NCBI RefSeq assembly: GCF_021246445.1
Contig: NZ_JAJQXW010000001.1
Location: 1,630,168-1,694,167 of the forward strand
From: Rhabdothermincola salaria
Lineage (GTDB): Bacteria; Actinomycetota; Acidimicrobiia; Acidimicrobiales; Acidimicrobilacustridaceae
Direction of reading: 5' to 3'
DNA length: 64,000 bases
Below the pieces are notes generated by a model. The model had not been told where the DNA came from and did not search any database. It saw only the letters and a list, made by a program, of their open reading frames with translations. This document shows positions 7,699 through 16,684 of the stretch, piece after piece. The position numbers and the translations under genes were made by a program. Position 1 is the first letter of the stretch; every line of letters starts with the position of its first letter.

Positions 7699-8853
7699 TC
7701 AGCCGGTGAAGCGGGGCGTGACCGCCACCGGGTTGGCGGCCGTGCCGCCGGCACCACCCGAACCGCCGGTGCCGCCGGCGCCGCCGGTGCCGCCGGTGGT
7801 GGTCGGCGTGGCCGAGCCCGAGGGGGTGACCTCGTTGGAGAGGACCGAAGGGGCCGAGACGCCGCCGTCACTGATGGCATTGACCACGAAGGCGTAGGTC
7901 GTGCCGTTGGTGAGGCCGGTGACCACGCAGCTGGTGGCGGGGGCGATGGTGGTGCAGCCGGCACCACCGGGTTCGGCGGTGGCCTCGTAGGAGGTGGCGC
8001 CGGGCACGGCGTCCCAGCTCACGGTGGCCTGTCCGTCGCCGGCCACGGCGGTGACTCCCGTGGGGGCGGTCGGCGGCAGGACCTCTTCCTCGAGCTCCTC
8101 GGGGGTGAGGGCGGTGCCGGACCAGATGCGCAGGTCGTACACCTTGCCCGAGGGGGTGGCTTCCTCGTCGACCACGTTGTCGTCGAAGAAGAAGCCGAGG
8201 AGCGTGCCTCCCTTGCCGTTGCCCATGGCCAGGGACTCACCGGTGGGGTCGTTGGTGGTGAACACCTGGGTGAGGTTCCCGTCGCCGCCCACGGCGTAGA
8301 CGGTGAAGGTGCCGCTCACCCCACCGGTGCTCTGGCGCACGGCCACCAGGTCGAGCACGGTGTTCGCCGGGTAGGCCGACGGGCTGGTCTCGGAGAAGGG
8401 GTAGAACTCGAGGAAGCCGTCGTAGAAGTAGAAGCCGTTGTCCGACGTCTGGTTCTCGTAGTCGATGATCTTGCGGTAGCTGCTGACCTGGGAGAACGAG
8501 AACTTGAGGGCGAGCGTGTACGTGTCGCCGATCGGCGCGCTGGTGTTGACGCGGAACCCTCCGCCGTTGAGCCCGCTGGAGGTCCACTCCCAGAAGCCGC
8601 CGTTGCCGTCGGAGCCGAACCCGCTGGAGGTGTTGCACGGGTTGTCCGGGCACGCGGGGACGGGTTTGAGCGTGCTGCCGCCGGCCTGGTCGGTGACGGT
8701 GCCGTCGAAGGTGTAGTGCACCGTGGGCGCCGGAGCGGCCGCCGAGGCGGGCCGGGCCACCAACCAGGTGGACATCACGAGAGCGACGGCGACCAGCACC
8801 GCCATCAGGGTGCGCGGTCGGGCGATCACGGCCAAGGGCGAGGGGGCACTCAT
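7699..8853 (-). CDS. Secreted LamG-like / fibronectin type III protein with C-terminal VTPRFTG tail
   Basis: 384 residues from the ATG at 8853, chosen because TAAGCT sits 8 bases before it; an upstream ATG at 8877 is possible. An N-terminal Arg, hydrophobic stretch and Ala-x-Ala site (about residues 1-38) form a Sec signal peptide. Residues ~45-245 look like a concanavalin-like (LamG/pentraxin) beta-sandwich (VHYTFDGTV.., YDLRIWSGTALTPEEL). A fibronectin type III domain follows (PTAPTGVTAVAGDGQATVSW .. TSYAF-type strands, ~255-345). Then comes a Thr/Gly-rich linker of ~30 residues and the exact end AVTPRFTG. A second secreted protein at 13702 has the same ending. Likely a surface or secreted glycan- or matrix-binding protein; ligand unknown. 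Confidence 0.8.
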   Translation of the reverse strand: MSAPSPLAVIARPRTLMAVLVAVALVMSTWLVARPASAAAPAPTVHYTFDGTVTDQAGGSTLKPVPACPDNPCNTSSGFGSDGNGGFWEWTSSGLNGGGFRVNTSAPIGDTYTLALKFSFSQVSSYRKIIDYENQTSDNGFYFYDGFLEFYPFSETSPSAYPANTVLDLVAVRQSTGGVSGTFTVYAVGGDGNLTQVFTTNDPTGESLAMGNGKGGTLLGFFFDDNVVDEEATPSGKVYDLRIWSGTALTPEELEEEVLPPTAPTGVTAVAGDGQATVSWDAVPGATSYEATAEPGGAGCTTIAPATSCVVTGLTNGTTYAFVVNAISDGGVSAPSVLSNEVTPSGSATPTTTGGTGGAGGTGGSGGAGGTAANPVAVTPRFTG

Positions 8854-8861
8854 GGCCGGGA

Positions 8862-8867
8862 AGCTTA
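8862..8867 (-). promoter_or_regulatory. -10 box of the LamG-like gene (leaderless)
   Basis: TAAGCT ends 8 bases before the ATG at 8853, with no ribosome-binding site between. Confidence 0.45.
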
Positions 8868-8943
8868 GGCGCGTCACCGTGGCGCTGGGCCCGGATGGTG
8901 CTCGGGGCCGGGCCGCGGCCCCGGTCGACCGCGGGCGGACCGC

Positions 8944-9789
8944 TCACCTGTCCGGCAGGTCGCCCTCGAGGAGGGGGACGGTGCCGGTGGCGGGATCGAA
9001 GTAGCGCAGCCAGGTGACGAGCCCCGGTGGGTCGGTGAAGTCGCGGGGATGGTGGCCGGGGAAGCTGGCCACCACGAGGTTGGGGACGGTGACGAAGCCG
9101 ATGCTCACCGCCCAGGGCACGAGGCGCAGCCAGGGCAACGGCGACCAGCGCCACCGCGATCCCCAGAGCTGGGCGAGGACGGCCAGCACGGTGAACCAGG
9201 CCAGCAGCGACAGCGTGGTGAACGCCGCCAGGGCGTAGCGCAGGCGGGACCCGTCGACGGCCTCGTACACGTCGTGGGCCACGCTCTTGTGCTCCACCTC
9301 CTCGGCCAGGTGCCAGCGGAACAGCGCGGCTGTCGACGGCTCCACCCCGTCGAAGAGCACGCGGTCGTGGCGGTCGGCCCACCGGGCGATGCTGAAGGCG
9401 ATCGTCTCCGACGCGGCGGCGAAGGCCAGGCTGAAGCGGGTGCTGCGGGTGCGGTCGAGCCATCCGTAGGACCGCCTCGCCCACCCCTCGACGCGCACGA
9501 GGCCCGGCCGATCGACGGTGAGGCGGTCGTTGAAGCGGCGGTGCTCGCCGTGGTGGCGCGCCTCCTGGGCGCAGAAGGCCACCGCCGTGGACCGCAGCGG
9601 CTCGTCGAGGTCGTGCGCCACCCCCCGGACCGCCCGCACGAAGTACGGCTCGGCGTAGGGCATGAGCAACGAGACGGCGTTGACGGCGAAGGCCAGCTCC
9701 GGGCGTCGGGCGTTCCATGCCGGGTCGACCTCGTCGCCGTGGGCGAGGCGCACCCGTCGCTCGGTCAGCCCACCCGTCGAGGTCACCAC
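8944..9789 (-). CDS. Predicted metal-dependent hydrolase (COG3687 / PF10118-like)
   Basis: 281 residues from GTG at 9789 (a GTG at 9786 is equally possible; no ATG is in frame nearby). Mostly helical, with clustered acidic/His motifs expected to bind a di-metal centre: FCAQEARHHGEHRRFN, SETIAFSI and HLAEEVEHKSVAHDVYE. Two hydrophobic segments follow (about residues 185-205 and 215-235), so it may be membrane-associated. These motifs fit the family annotated as predicted metal-dependent hydrolase, whose fold recalls ferritin-like di-iron proteins. Function in this organism is unknown. It stands alone downstream of ilvC on the same strand, separated by two strong hairpins. Confidence 0.75.
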   Translation of the reverse strand: MVTSTGGLTERRVRLAHGDEVDPAWNARRPELAFAVNAVSLLMPYAEPYFVRAVRGVAHDLDEPLRSTAVAFCAQEARHHGEHRRFNDRLTVDRPGLVRVEGWARRSYGWLDRTRSTRFSLAFAAASETIAFSIARWADRHDRVLFDGVEPSTAALFRWHLAEEVEHKSVAHDVYEAVDGSRLRYALAAFTTLSLLAWFTVLAVLAQLWGSRWRWSPLPWLRLVPWAVSIGFVTVPNLVVASFPGHHPRDFTDPPGLVTWLRYFDPATGTVPLLEGDLPDR

Positions 9790-9887
9790 CCCATGCTCGC
9801 ACCCCCGGACGGACGGGCCCCCATCCCCCGGGACGCGAGGAGGGCCGGCCCCCAGCAGGGCCGACCCTCGACATGAGGCATCACGTG

Positions 9888-9925
9888 TCACTGCTCCCGC
9901 ACCGCCGTCACGCGGGAGCACGTGA
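9888..9925 (-). terminator. Strong hairpin downstream of ilvC
   Basis: Perfect 9-bp stem TGCTCCCGC (9892-9900) / GCGGGAGCA (9912-9920), extended by TCAC/GTGA with one bulged base. It lies in the 218-base gap between ilvC and the metal-hydrolase gene and is a likely end point of the ilvBNC transcript. Confidence 0.5.
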
Positions 9926-9983
9926 GCCCCGGGCACGATCGCAGTCAGGTGGCGGGTCGGGAGCGCCAGCGACCCCGCCACAC

Positions 9984-10000
9984 GCGGCGCTCCGCGCCGC
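9984..10000 (-). terminator. Hairpin immediately after the ilvC stop
   Basis: 7-bp perfect GC stem GCGGCGC / GCGCCGC with a 3-base loop, 8 bases past the ilvC stop. No T-run follows. Confidence 0.4.
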
Positions 10001-10007
10001 CAGGGAC

Positions 10008-11117
<1,110 letters not shown>

Positions 11118-11651
11118 TTAGGACGCGTCGGCGACGGCGGAAAGCTCCGGGGATCGCCGCTCGATGCGGGGCAGGGCCACCCGGCCGGTGCGCTGGAGCG
11201 CGACCACGCCGTAGTTGGCGATGAGCTCGGCGAAGTCGTCGAGCTTCTGGGGGTGGCCCTCGAGCACCAGGGTGATCTCGTCGAAGCCGACCCCGACGAC
11301 GCGACCCTCGAACACGCCGATGAGCTCGATGACCTGGCCGCGCGTCTCAGGCGGTGCCTCCACGGTGACCAGCAGCAGCTCGCGCTCCACGGCGTCGCCG
11401 GGAGCCAGCTCGTCGATCTGGACCACGTTCACCAGCTTGTCGAGCTGCTTGACGATCTGCTCGAGGGGTGCCTTCTCGACGTCGACCACCGCGGTGATGC
11501 GGCTGAAGCGCTCGTCGTCGGTGGGGGCCACGGCGAGGGAGTGGATGTTGTAGCCCCGGCGGGCGAAGAGGCTCGACACGCGGGCGAGCACGCCCGGCTT
11601 GTCCTCGACGAGAACCGAGAGGATGTGCTGGCGACGGGTGGACGTGGGCAT
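11118..11651 (-). CDS. ilvN: Acetolactate synthase small (regulatory) subunit
   Basis: 177 residues, normal for IlvN/IlvH. The N-terminal ACT domain starts RRQHILSVLVEDKPGVLARVSSLFARRGYNI.. in pattern, the signature that binds valine for feedback control; the C-terminal domain follows from about residue 85. It activates and confers Val sensitivity on IlvB. Its ATG overlaps the ilvB stop by one base (TGATG), so it is translationally coupled and made in proportion to IlvB. Confidence 0.96.
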   Translation of the reverse strand: MPTSTRRQHILSVLVEDKPGVLARVSSLFARRGYNIHSLAVAPTDDERFSRITAVVDVEKAPLEQIVKQLDKLVNVVQIDELAPGDAVERELLLVTVEAPPETRGQVIELIGVFEGRVVGVGFDEITLVLEGHPQKLDDFAELIANYGVVALQRTGRVALPRIERRSPELSAVADAS

Positions 11652-13378
11652 CAGGACTCCCCTGGGCCGATGACGATCTCGGAGTTGGTCCTGCCGGAGG
11701 GGACCATCGGGAAGACCTTCTCCCGGGCGTCGGTGCGGAAGTCGATGACGACCGGCCGGTCATCGATGCTGTTGGCCTTCTCGATGGCGGGCAGCACCTC
11801 CTCGGGTGACTCGACCCGCATGCCCACGCACCCCATGGCCTCGGCCCACATCTTGTAGTCGGGCAGGTCGGGCGAGAGGTACACCTCGCTGTAGCGCTCC
11901 TCGTAGAACATCTCCTGCCACTGGCGCACCATGCCGAGGTAGGCGTTGTTCAAGATGGCGATCTTCACCGGGATGCGCTCGGCCGCCGCAGTGACCAGCT
12001 CCTGGGCGGTCATCTGGAAGCAGCCGTCGCCGTCGACGGCCCACACCATCTTGTCGGGGCGGCCGACCTTGGCCCCGATGGCCGCAGGCACGGCGAAGCC
12101 CATGGTGCCCAGCCCCCCGGAGTTCACCCAGGTGTAGGGGTGGTTGAACTTCCAGTACTGCGAGGTCCACATCTGGTGCTGGCCCACCCCGGAAGCGACG
12201 ATGGTGTCGTCGGGGGTGTTGTCGCGCAGCTGCTCGAGGACGTACTGGGGCTTCAACAGCTCACCGGGCTCGGACTGCTCGTAGCTGATGGGGTGCTTCT
12301 CCTGCCAGCCGCTCACCGTGGAGCGCCACTCGGAGCGGTCCGGTTGGTTCCCGGGGGCGCCGAGCTCCTTCAACGCCACGATGAGCTCCTCGATGACGAG
12401 GCGGGCGTCGCCGGTGATGGCCACGTCGGGCCGGCGGACCTTGCCCAGCTCGGCGGGATCGATGTCGACGTGGATGATCTTGGCGTCGGGGGCGAACCCG
12501 TCGAGCTTGCCGGTGACCCGGTCGTCGAAGCGCGAGCCGAGGGCGATGAGCAGGTCCGACTCCTGCATGGCGGTGACCGCCGTGTAGTTGCCGTGCATGC
12601 CCGGCATGCCCAGGCACAACGGGTGATCGTCGGGGATGGCGCCGCGGGCCATGAGGGTGGTGACGACCGGGAGGTCGAGCAGCTCGGCCAGGGCGGTGAG
12701 CGCCTCGGCGCCCCGCGCCTTGAGGATGCCGCCACCGGCGTAGATGACCGGGCGCCGGGCGGTGCCGATGAGCTCGGCGGCAGCCCTCACCAGGTCCGGA
12801 TCACCCTCCATGCGGGGGTTGTAGCCGGGCATGTCGACGGTCTCGGGCCAGTACCAGTCGAGCGCGGAGGCCGGGTTGGTGGGGTCGACGATGTCCTTGG
12901 GGATGTCGACCAGCACCGGCCCGGGGCGCCCGGTGGTGGCGATGTGGAAGGCCTCCCGGATGGCCCGGGGGATGTCCTCGGCCCGGGTGACCAGCTCGTT
13001 GTGCTTGGTCACCGACCGGGTGATGCCGACGGTGTCGACCTCCTGGAAGGCGTCGGTGCCGATGGCCTTGGACGCGACCTGGCCGGTGATCACCACGAGC
13101 GGCACCGAGTCCATGTAGGCGTCGGCCAGCGGGGTGACGATGTTGGTGGCCGCCGGCCCGGAGGTCACCATGGCCACGCCGGGGCGGCCGGTGACGTGGG
13201 CGTACCCCTCGGCCATGTGGCCGGCGCCCTGCTCGTGGCGCACCAGGATGTGGCGGATCGGCGAGTCGATGATGGGGTCGTACACCGGCAGGATGGCGCC
13301 GCCGGGCAGGCCGAAGATGACGTCGACCCCCTCCAGCTCGAGAGATTTGATGAGGGCGGAACCGCCGTTGGTCTTCAT
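11651..13378 (-). CDS. ilvB: Acetolactate synthase large (catalytic) subunit
   Basis: 575 residues. Three-domain TPP enzyme: N-terminal domain with the catalytic Glu in RHEQGAGHMAEGYA; central FAD/DHAP-type domain; C-terminal TPP domain with VDGDGCFQMTAQEL..NNAYLGMVRQW holding the diphosphate and Mg. It condenses pyruvate with pyruvate or 2-ketobutyrate, the first shared step of branched-chain amino acid synthesis. It begins the ilvBNC operon; 145 bases upstream of the ATG is a leader peptide gene followed by two hairpins (attenuator). The region between the terminator hairpin and the ATG is C-rich with no strong Shine-Dalgarno. Confidence 0.97.
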   Translation of the reverse strand: MKTNGGSALIKSLELEGVDVIFGLPGGAILPVYDPIIDSPIRHILVRHEQGAGHMAEGYAHVTGRPGVAMVTSGPAATNIVTPLADAYMDSVPLVVITGQVASKAIGTDAFQEVDTVGITRSVTKHNELVTRAEDIPRAIREAFHIATTGRPGPVLVDIPKDIVDPTNPASALDWYWPETVDMPGYNPRMEGDPDLVRAAAELIGTARRPVIYAGGGILKARGAEALTALAELLDLPVVTTLMARGAIPDDHPLCLGMPGMHGNYTAVTAMQESDLLIALGSRFDDRVTGKLDGFAPDAKIIHVDIDPAELGKVRRPDVAITGDARLVIEELIVALKELGAPGNQPDRSEWRSTVSGWQEKHPISYEQSEPGELLKPQYVLEQLRDNTPDDTIVASGVGQHQMWTSQYWKFNHPYTWVNSGGLGTMGFAVPAAIGAKVGRPDKMVWAVDGDGCFQMTAQELVTAAAERIPVKIAILNNAYLGMVRQWQEMFYEERYSEVYLSPDLPDYKMWAEAMGCVGMRVESPEEVLPAIEKANSIDDRPVVIDFRTDAREKVFPMVPSGRTNSEIVIGPGES

Positions 13379-13464
13379 GGTGTGGTCCTCGGTGCGGGGC
13401 GTGGTGGCGTGGGGAGGTGGGGCTGGACGGTCGGGGAGGCGGCCGCTCGGCGGCGAAAACGCAA

Positions 13465-13490
13465 CCGACCTCCCGCAAGTGGGAGGTCGG
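13465..13490 (-). terminator. ilvBNC attenuator terminator hairpin
   Basis: Perfect 10-bp stem CCGACCTCCC / GGGAGGTCGG with a 6-base loop, followed on the minus strand by TTGCGTTTTCG. It sits between the leader peptide and ilvB, as expected of a transcription attenuator. Confidence 0.8.
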
Positions 13491-13494
13491 GGAC

Positions 13495-13524
13495 GCGCAC
13501 GCGGCGAGAGAGGCCGGCGTGCGC
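13495..13524 (-). promoter_or_regulatory. ilvBNC leader hairpin 1
   Basis: 8-bp perfect stem GCGCACGC / GCGTGCGC. Its leader-proximal arm overlaps the first base of the leader-peptide stop codon, so a ribosome finishing the peptide would prevent it folding while a stalled ribosome would not. This fits ribosome-dependent attenuation. Confidence 0.6.
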
Positions 13525-13571
13525 TAGCGGAGTACTACGAGCGAGATGACGATGATGTCCGCGGGGCTCAT
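13524..13571 (-). CDS. ilvBNC leader peptide (MSPADIIVISLVVLR)
   Basis: A 15-codon ORF, ATG AGC .. CGC TAG, encoding MSPADIIVISLVVLR. Eight of 15 residues are Ile, Val or Leu (three Ile, three Val, two Leu), the three end products of the pathway. It lies 145 bases upstream of ilvB on the same strand, with a competing hairpin and a terminator hairpin downstream. When charged Ile-, Val- or Leu-tRNA is scarce the ribosome should stall here and allow transcription into ilvB. No convincing Shine-Dalgarno is present; a CACACT hexamer lies 9 bases before the ATG, so the leader may itself be leaderless. Peptide attenuation of ilvB is known in Corynebacterium and other actinobacteria; this instance is read from the sequence. 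Confidence 0.9.
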   Translation of the reverse strand: MSPADIIVISLVVLR

Positions 13572-13644
13572 AGGCCGACCAGTGTGCCAGGCCCGCTGCG
13601 CCGGCGGCAACTCGGGCCGACAGCGAGGCCCAGCCGAACGCGAC

Positions 13645-13670
13645 GGTGGCGGGCCCGAGGGCCCGCCACC
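13645..13670 (-). terminator. Terminator hairpin of the glycine-rich protein gene
   Basis: Perfect 12-bp inverted repeat GGTGGCGGGCCC / GGGCCCGCCACC with two bases between arms, 32 bases past the stop of the minus-strand gene at 13702. Confidence 0.65.
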
Positions 13671-13701
13671 GAGGACGACGCTTGGCTGGTGCGACGAGCG
13701 A

Positions 13702-14697
13702 TCAGCCGGTGAAGCGGGGGGTGACCACGGCCGGCCGAGCGGCCGTAGTGGTGCTCGGCGTGGGGGTGGACGTGGTGGTGGTGGTGGGAGCCACACCGCA
13801 GTCCGCGGGCTGGTCGGCCGGGTCGTAGCTGATGACCAGGGCACCATCGCCCTCGTTGAACCCGGTCTCGAACACTGCGCCGGCCGGGCCGTAGCTGGAG
13901 CCGCCACCGCCGCCTGCGGCGGCACCACCCCCGCTCACCACGGCGCCGCCGCCGCCGCCACCGAAGTAGCCGCCGCCGCCGCCACCGCCGCCGCCGTTGT
14001 AGAGGTCGGGGGTGTTGTCGACCGTGCCGTCGCCACCGTCGCCGCCGTCGAACGTGACACCCGCGCCGGCGGTGACGCTGCCGCTGTAGTCGACGCCCGC
14101 CGCGCCCCCGGCCGCTTGGGTGCCGCCGCCACCGCCGGTGGTGGCGGCCTCGCTGCCGTCGGCACCGGCCACCCCGACCTCGCCCCCGTCGCCACCGTCG
14201 CCTTCACCCACGCCGGCGAAACCCCCGACACCGCCCCCGCCGCCGGCCACGACGAGGGGTTCGGGTCCGTCGGGGATCAGCCCGGAGAGACCGCCACCGC
14301 CGCCACCGCCCGAGGTGACCTCCTGCGCGGTGCCACCGTCGCCGCCGCCACCGACACCGCCAGCGCCGCCGATGCCCTCCACGGCGTCTTGCCCCTGGCC
14401 GCCGACGACCACCACGAGCTCGTCGCCCGGCGTCACGGTGACCGTCGCCAGCACCCGCGCACCGAGACCGGCCGCGAGGCCGCCTTCGGGGCCCCCCTCG
14501 TCGTAGCCGCCCGAGGCACCCCAGGCCTCGACATCGATCTCGCAGATCCCGGTCGGGACGATCCAGTCGAGCACGCCCGGCACCTCGAAGCCCTCCACCA
14601 CCGGCTCCAAGGACTGGCCGCCAGCGGTGGCCGGCAGCACCAGCACCGAGGCCACGGCCACGGCCGCTGCGGTCACACCACGTCGAGTCCGTCGCAT
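13702..14697 (-). CDS. Secreted glycine-rich repeat protein with C-terminal VTPRFTG tail
   Basis: 331 residues from the ATG at 14697, preceded by GGAGGA at 7 bases. Signal peptide MRRTRRGVTAAAV..PATAGG (about 1-27). Residues ~35-85 (FEVPGVLDWIVP.. IDVEAWGASGG .. VTVTPGDELVVVVGGQG) match the start of the bacterial glycine-rich domain also seen in ALK/LTK-type proteins. The next ~170 residues are mostly Gly, Ala, Val and Asp, with a YGPAGAVFETGFNEGDGALVISYDP closing strand. A Thr/Pro/Ser linker then leads to the final VVTPRFTG. This ending is the same as in the LamG-like protein at 7699, at both protein and DNA level. Likely an extracellular matrix or surface adhesin-like protein; function unknown. 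It lies between ilvD and ilvB, interrupting the ilv cluster. Confidence 0.8.
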   Translation of the reverse strand: MRRTRRGVTAAAVAVASVLVLPATAGGQSLEPVVEGFEVPGVLDWIVPTGICEIDVEAWGASGGYDEGGPEGGLAAGLGARVLATVTVTPGDELVVVVGGQGQDAVEGIGGAGGVGGGGDGGTAQEVTSGGGGGGGLSGLIPDGPEPLVVAGGGGGVGGFAGVGEGDGGDGGEVGVAGADGSEAATTGGGGGTQAAGGAAGVDYSGSVTAGAGVTFDGGDGGDGTVDNTPDLYNGGGGGGGGGYFGGGGGGAVVSGGGAAAGGGGGSSYGPAGAVFETGFNEGDGALVISYDPADQPADCGVAPTTTTTSTPTPSTTTAARPAVVTPRFTG

Positions 14698-14976
14698 CAC
14701 GGTTCCTCCATCGAGTTCGAGTCGGACGAACAGTAGTGGGCCGGGCAACTGCCGCGCCGGGATCCCGCCAGTGCCCAGCAGGTGACCGACCCGACACCCG
14801 ATCGGGATCGTCTCGAAGCACGGCGGGCGCCGGCGCGAAGGCCGGCGTCGCCGCGACGCTGACCCCCACCAGCGCCCGTGCTTCCGCCGACCCCGAGACG
14901 CGCAGTGCCGTGAGCCCGGACGGGCGTCGTCGATGGTGACGCCGGCAGCCGGACCCGCCGTCGCTCGTTCGCCGAG

Positions 14977-16659
14977 CTACTTCGGCAGGGTGATGGCGCC
15001 CTTCTCGGCGCCCTGGGCCAGGCTGGCGTACTTGGCCAGCACACCGCTGGTGTAGCGGGGCTCGGGGAGCTTCCACTCGGCCCGACGACGCTCGAGCTCG
15101 GCGTCGTCGACGAGGAGGTCGATGGTGTGGCTCACCGTGTCGATGACGATGCGGTCACCGTCGCGCACGAAGGCGATGGGCCCGCCGTCGACGGCCTCGG
15201 GGGCCACGTGGCCGATGCAGAAGCCGTGGGTGCCACCGGAGAAGCGACCGTCGGTGACGAGGGCGGCGTCGCCACCGCGGCCGGCGCCCTTCATGGCGCC
15301 GGTGACGGCGAGCATCTCGCGCATGCCCGGGCCGCCCTTGGGACCCTCGTAGCGGATGACCACCACGTCGCCGGCCTGGATCTTGCCGGCCATGATCTCG
15401 TCCATGGCGGCCTGTTCGCCGTCGAACACCCGGGCGTTGCCCTCGAATCGGTCGAAGTCGATGCCCGCCACCTTGACCACCGAACCGTTGGGGGCCAACG
15501 ACCCGGTGAGCACGGCGATGCCGCCCACGGCGTGGATGGGATCGGACAGGCGGTGCACCACGGCTCCATCGGGAGCGGGAGGTCCGATGTCGGCGAGGTT
15601 CTCGGCCACGGTCTTGCCGGTGACGGTGAGGCAGTCGCCGTGGATGAGCCCGGCCTCGAGCAGCTCGGCCATGACCATGGGCACGCCGCCCACCCGGTCG
15701 AGGTCGACCATGTGGTACTGACCGTGGGGCTTGGTGTCGGCGATGTGGGGCACCCGGGCGGCGACCTTGTTGAAGTCGTCGAGCTCGAGCTCGACCCCGG
15801 CCTCGGCGGCGATGGCCAGCAGGTGCAGCACGGCGTTGGTCGAACCGCCGAGGGCCATGGTGACGGCGATGGCGTTCTCGAACGCCTGCTTGGTCATGAT
15901 CTGGCGGGGGCGGATGTTCTGGCGCAGCAGCTCCATGACCGCCTCGCCGGACGCCTTGGCGTAGTCGTCGCGCCGGCGGTCGACGGCGGCCGGTGACGCC
16001 GAACCGGGCAGCGACATCCCGAGGGCCTCGCCGATGGAGGCCATGGTGTTGGCGGTGAACATGCCGGCGCAGCTGCCCTCGGTGGGGCAGGCGTTGCGCT
16101 CGATGGCGTCGAGCTGCTCGGCGGTGATGGCGCCGGTGGCCTCGGCCCCCACCGCCTCGAAGACCGACACGATGTCGAGGACCTGGCCGTTGGCGTTGCC
16201 GGGCAGGATCGACCCGCCGTAGACGAACACCGCGGGCAGGTTGAGGCGGGCCGAGGCCATGAGCATGCCGGGGAGGCTCTTGTCGCAGCCGGCGAAGGAG
16301 ACGAGAGCGTCGAAGCGCTCGGCGTGCATGACCGTCTCGACCGAGTCGGCGATGACCTCGCGGCTCACCAACGACGCCCGCATGCCCTCGTGGCCCATGG
16401 AGATGCCGTCGCTTACGGCGATGGTGACGAACTCGATGGGGAAGCCCCCGGCGGCGCGAACACCGTCCTTGGCCCGCTTGGCCAGGCGGTCGAGCGGCAG
16501 GTTGCAGGGCGTGACCTCGTTCCACGACGAGCACACCCCGACCTGGGACTTCTCCCAGTCGTCGTCGCCCATGCCGATGGCCCGCAACATGGCCCGGGCC
16601 GGGGCCCGCTCCTTGCCGGAGGTGACCTCGTGGGAGCGGGGCTTCATCGGGTCGGTCAT
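14977..16659 (-). CDS. ilvD: Dihydroxy-acid dehydratase
   Basis: 560 residues, full length. Iron-sulfur cluster cysteines C52 (TPCNLPL), C125 (AGCDKSLPG) and C197 ([12 protein letters not shown]) are in place, and the C-terminal [19 protein letters not shown] motif is present. It dehydrates 2,3-dihydroxy acids to 2-keto acids, the third common step of branched-chain amino acid synthesis. Three cluster cysteines are compatible with a [2Fe-2S] form as in M. tuberculosis. Transcription should start on the ATG itself (TAATCT 6 bases upstream), so unlike ilvB it cannot have an attenuating leader. It is divergent from an ABC transporter gene with only 25 bases between. Confidence 0.97.
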   Translation of the reverse strand: MTDPMKPRSHEVTSGKERAPARAMLRAIGMGDDDWEKSQVGVCSSWNEVTPCNLPLDRLAKRAKDGVRAAGGFPIEFVTIAVSDGISMGHEGMRASLVSREVIADSVETVMHAERFDALVSFAGCDKSLPGMLMASARLNLPAVFVYGGSILPGNANGQVLDIVSVFEAVGAEATGAITAEQLDAIERNACPTEGSCAGMFTANTMASIGEALGMSLPGSASPAAVDRRRDDYAKASGEAVMELLRQNIRPRQIMTKQAFENAIAVTMALGGSTNAVLHLLAIAAEAGVELELDDFNKVAARVPHIADTKPHGQYHMVDLDRVGGVPMVMAELLEAGLIHGDCLTVTGKTVAENLADIGPPAPDGAVVHRLSDPIHAVGGIAVLTGSLAPNGSVVKVAGIDFDRFEGNARVFDGEQAAMDEIMAGKIQAGDVVVIRYEGPKGGPGMREMLAVTGAMKGAGRGGDAALVTDGRFSGGTHGFCIGHVAPEAVDGGPIAFVRDGDRIVIDTVSHTIDLLVDDAELERRRAEWKLPEPRYTSGVLAKYASLAQGAEKGAITLPK

Positions 16660-16665
16660 GGGCCG

Positions 16666-16671
16666 AGATTA
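16666..16671 (-). promoter_or_regulatory. -10 box of ilvD (leaderless)
   Basis: TAATCT ends 6 bases before the ilvD ATG at 16659. It shares two bases with the opposing -10 box at 16670-16675. Confidence 0.6.
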
Positions 16672-16675
16672 GGCT
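16670..16675 (+). promoter_or_regulatory. -10 box of the ABC transporter operon
   Basis: TAGGCT ends 9 bases before the ATG at 16685. It overlaps the ilvD -10 box on the other strand, so both promoters cannot be occupied at once. Confidence 0.5.
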
Positions 16676-16684
16676 CCGCTGGCG

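Noticed and set aside
7699-7730. VTPRFTG as a classical LPXTG sortase signal
   Set aside because: There is no Leu-Pro-x-Thr-Gly pattern, no hydrophobic helix and no basic tail after it; the protein simply ends.
13900-14420. Repetitive GCC/ACC-rich DNA resembling a satellite or CRISPR-like array
   Set aside because: It is the coding sequence of a glycine-rich domain; units are irregular, have no constant spacers and stay in frame.
13702-14748. Start of the glycine-rich protein at 14748
   Set aside because: It would place 17 extra residues before the signal peptide; the ATG at 14697 has GGAGGA at correct spacing.
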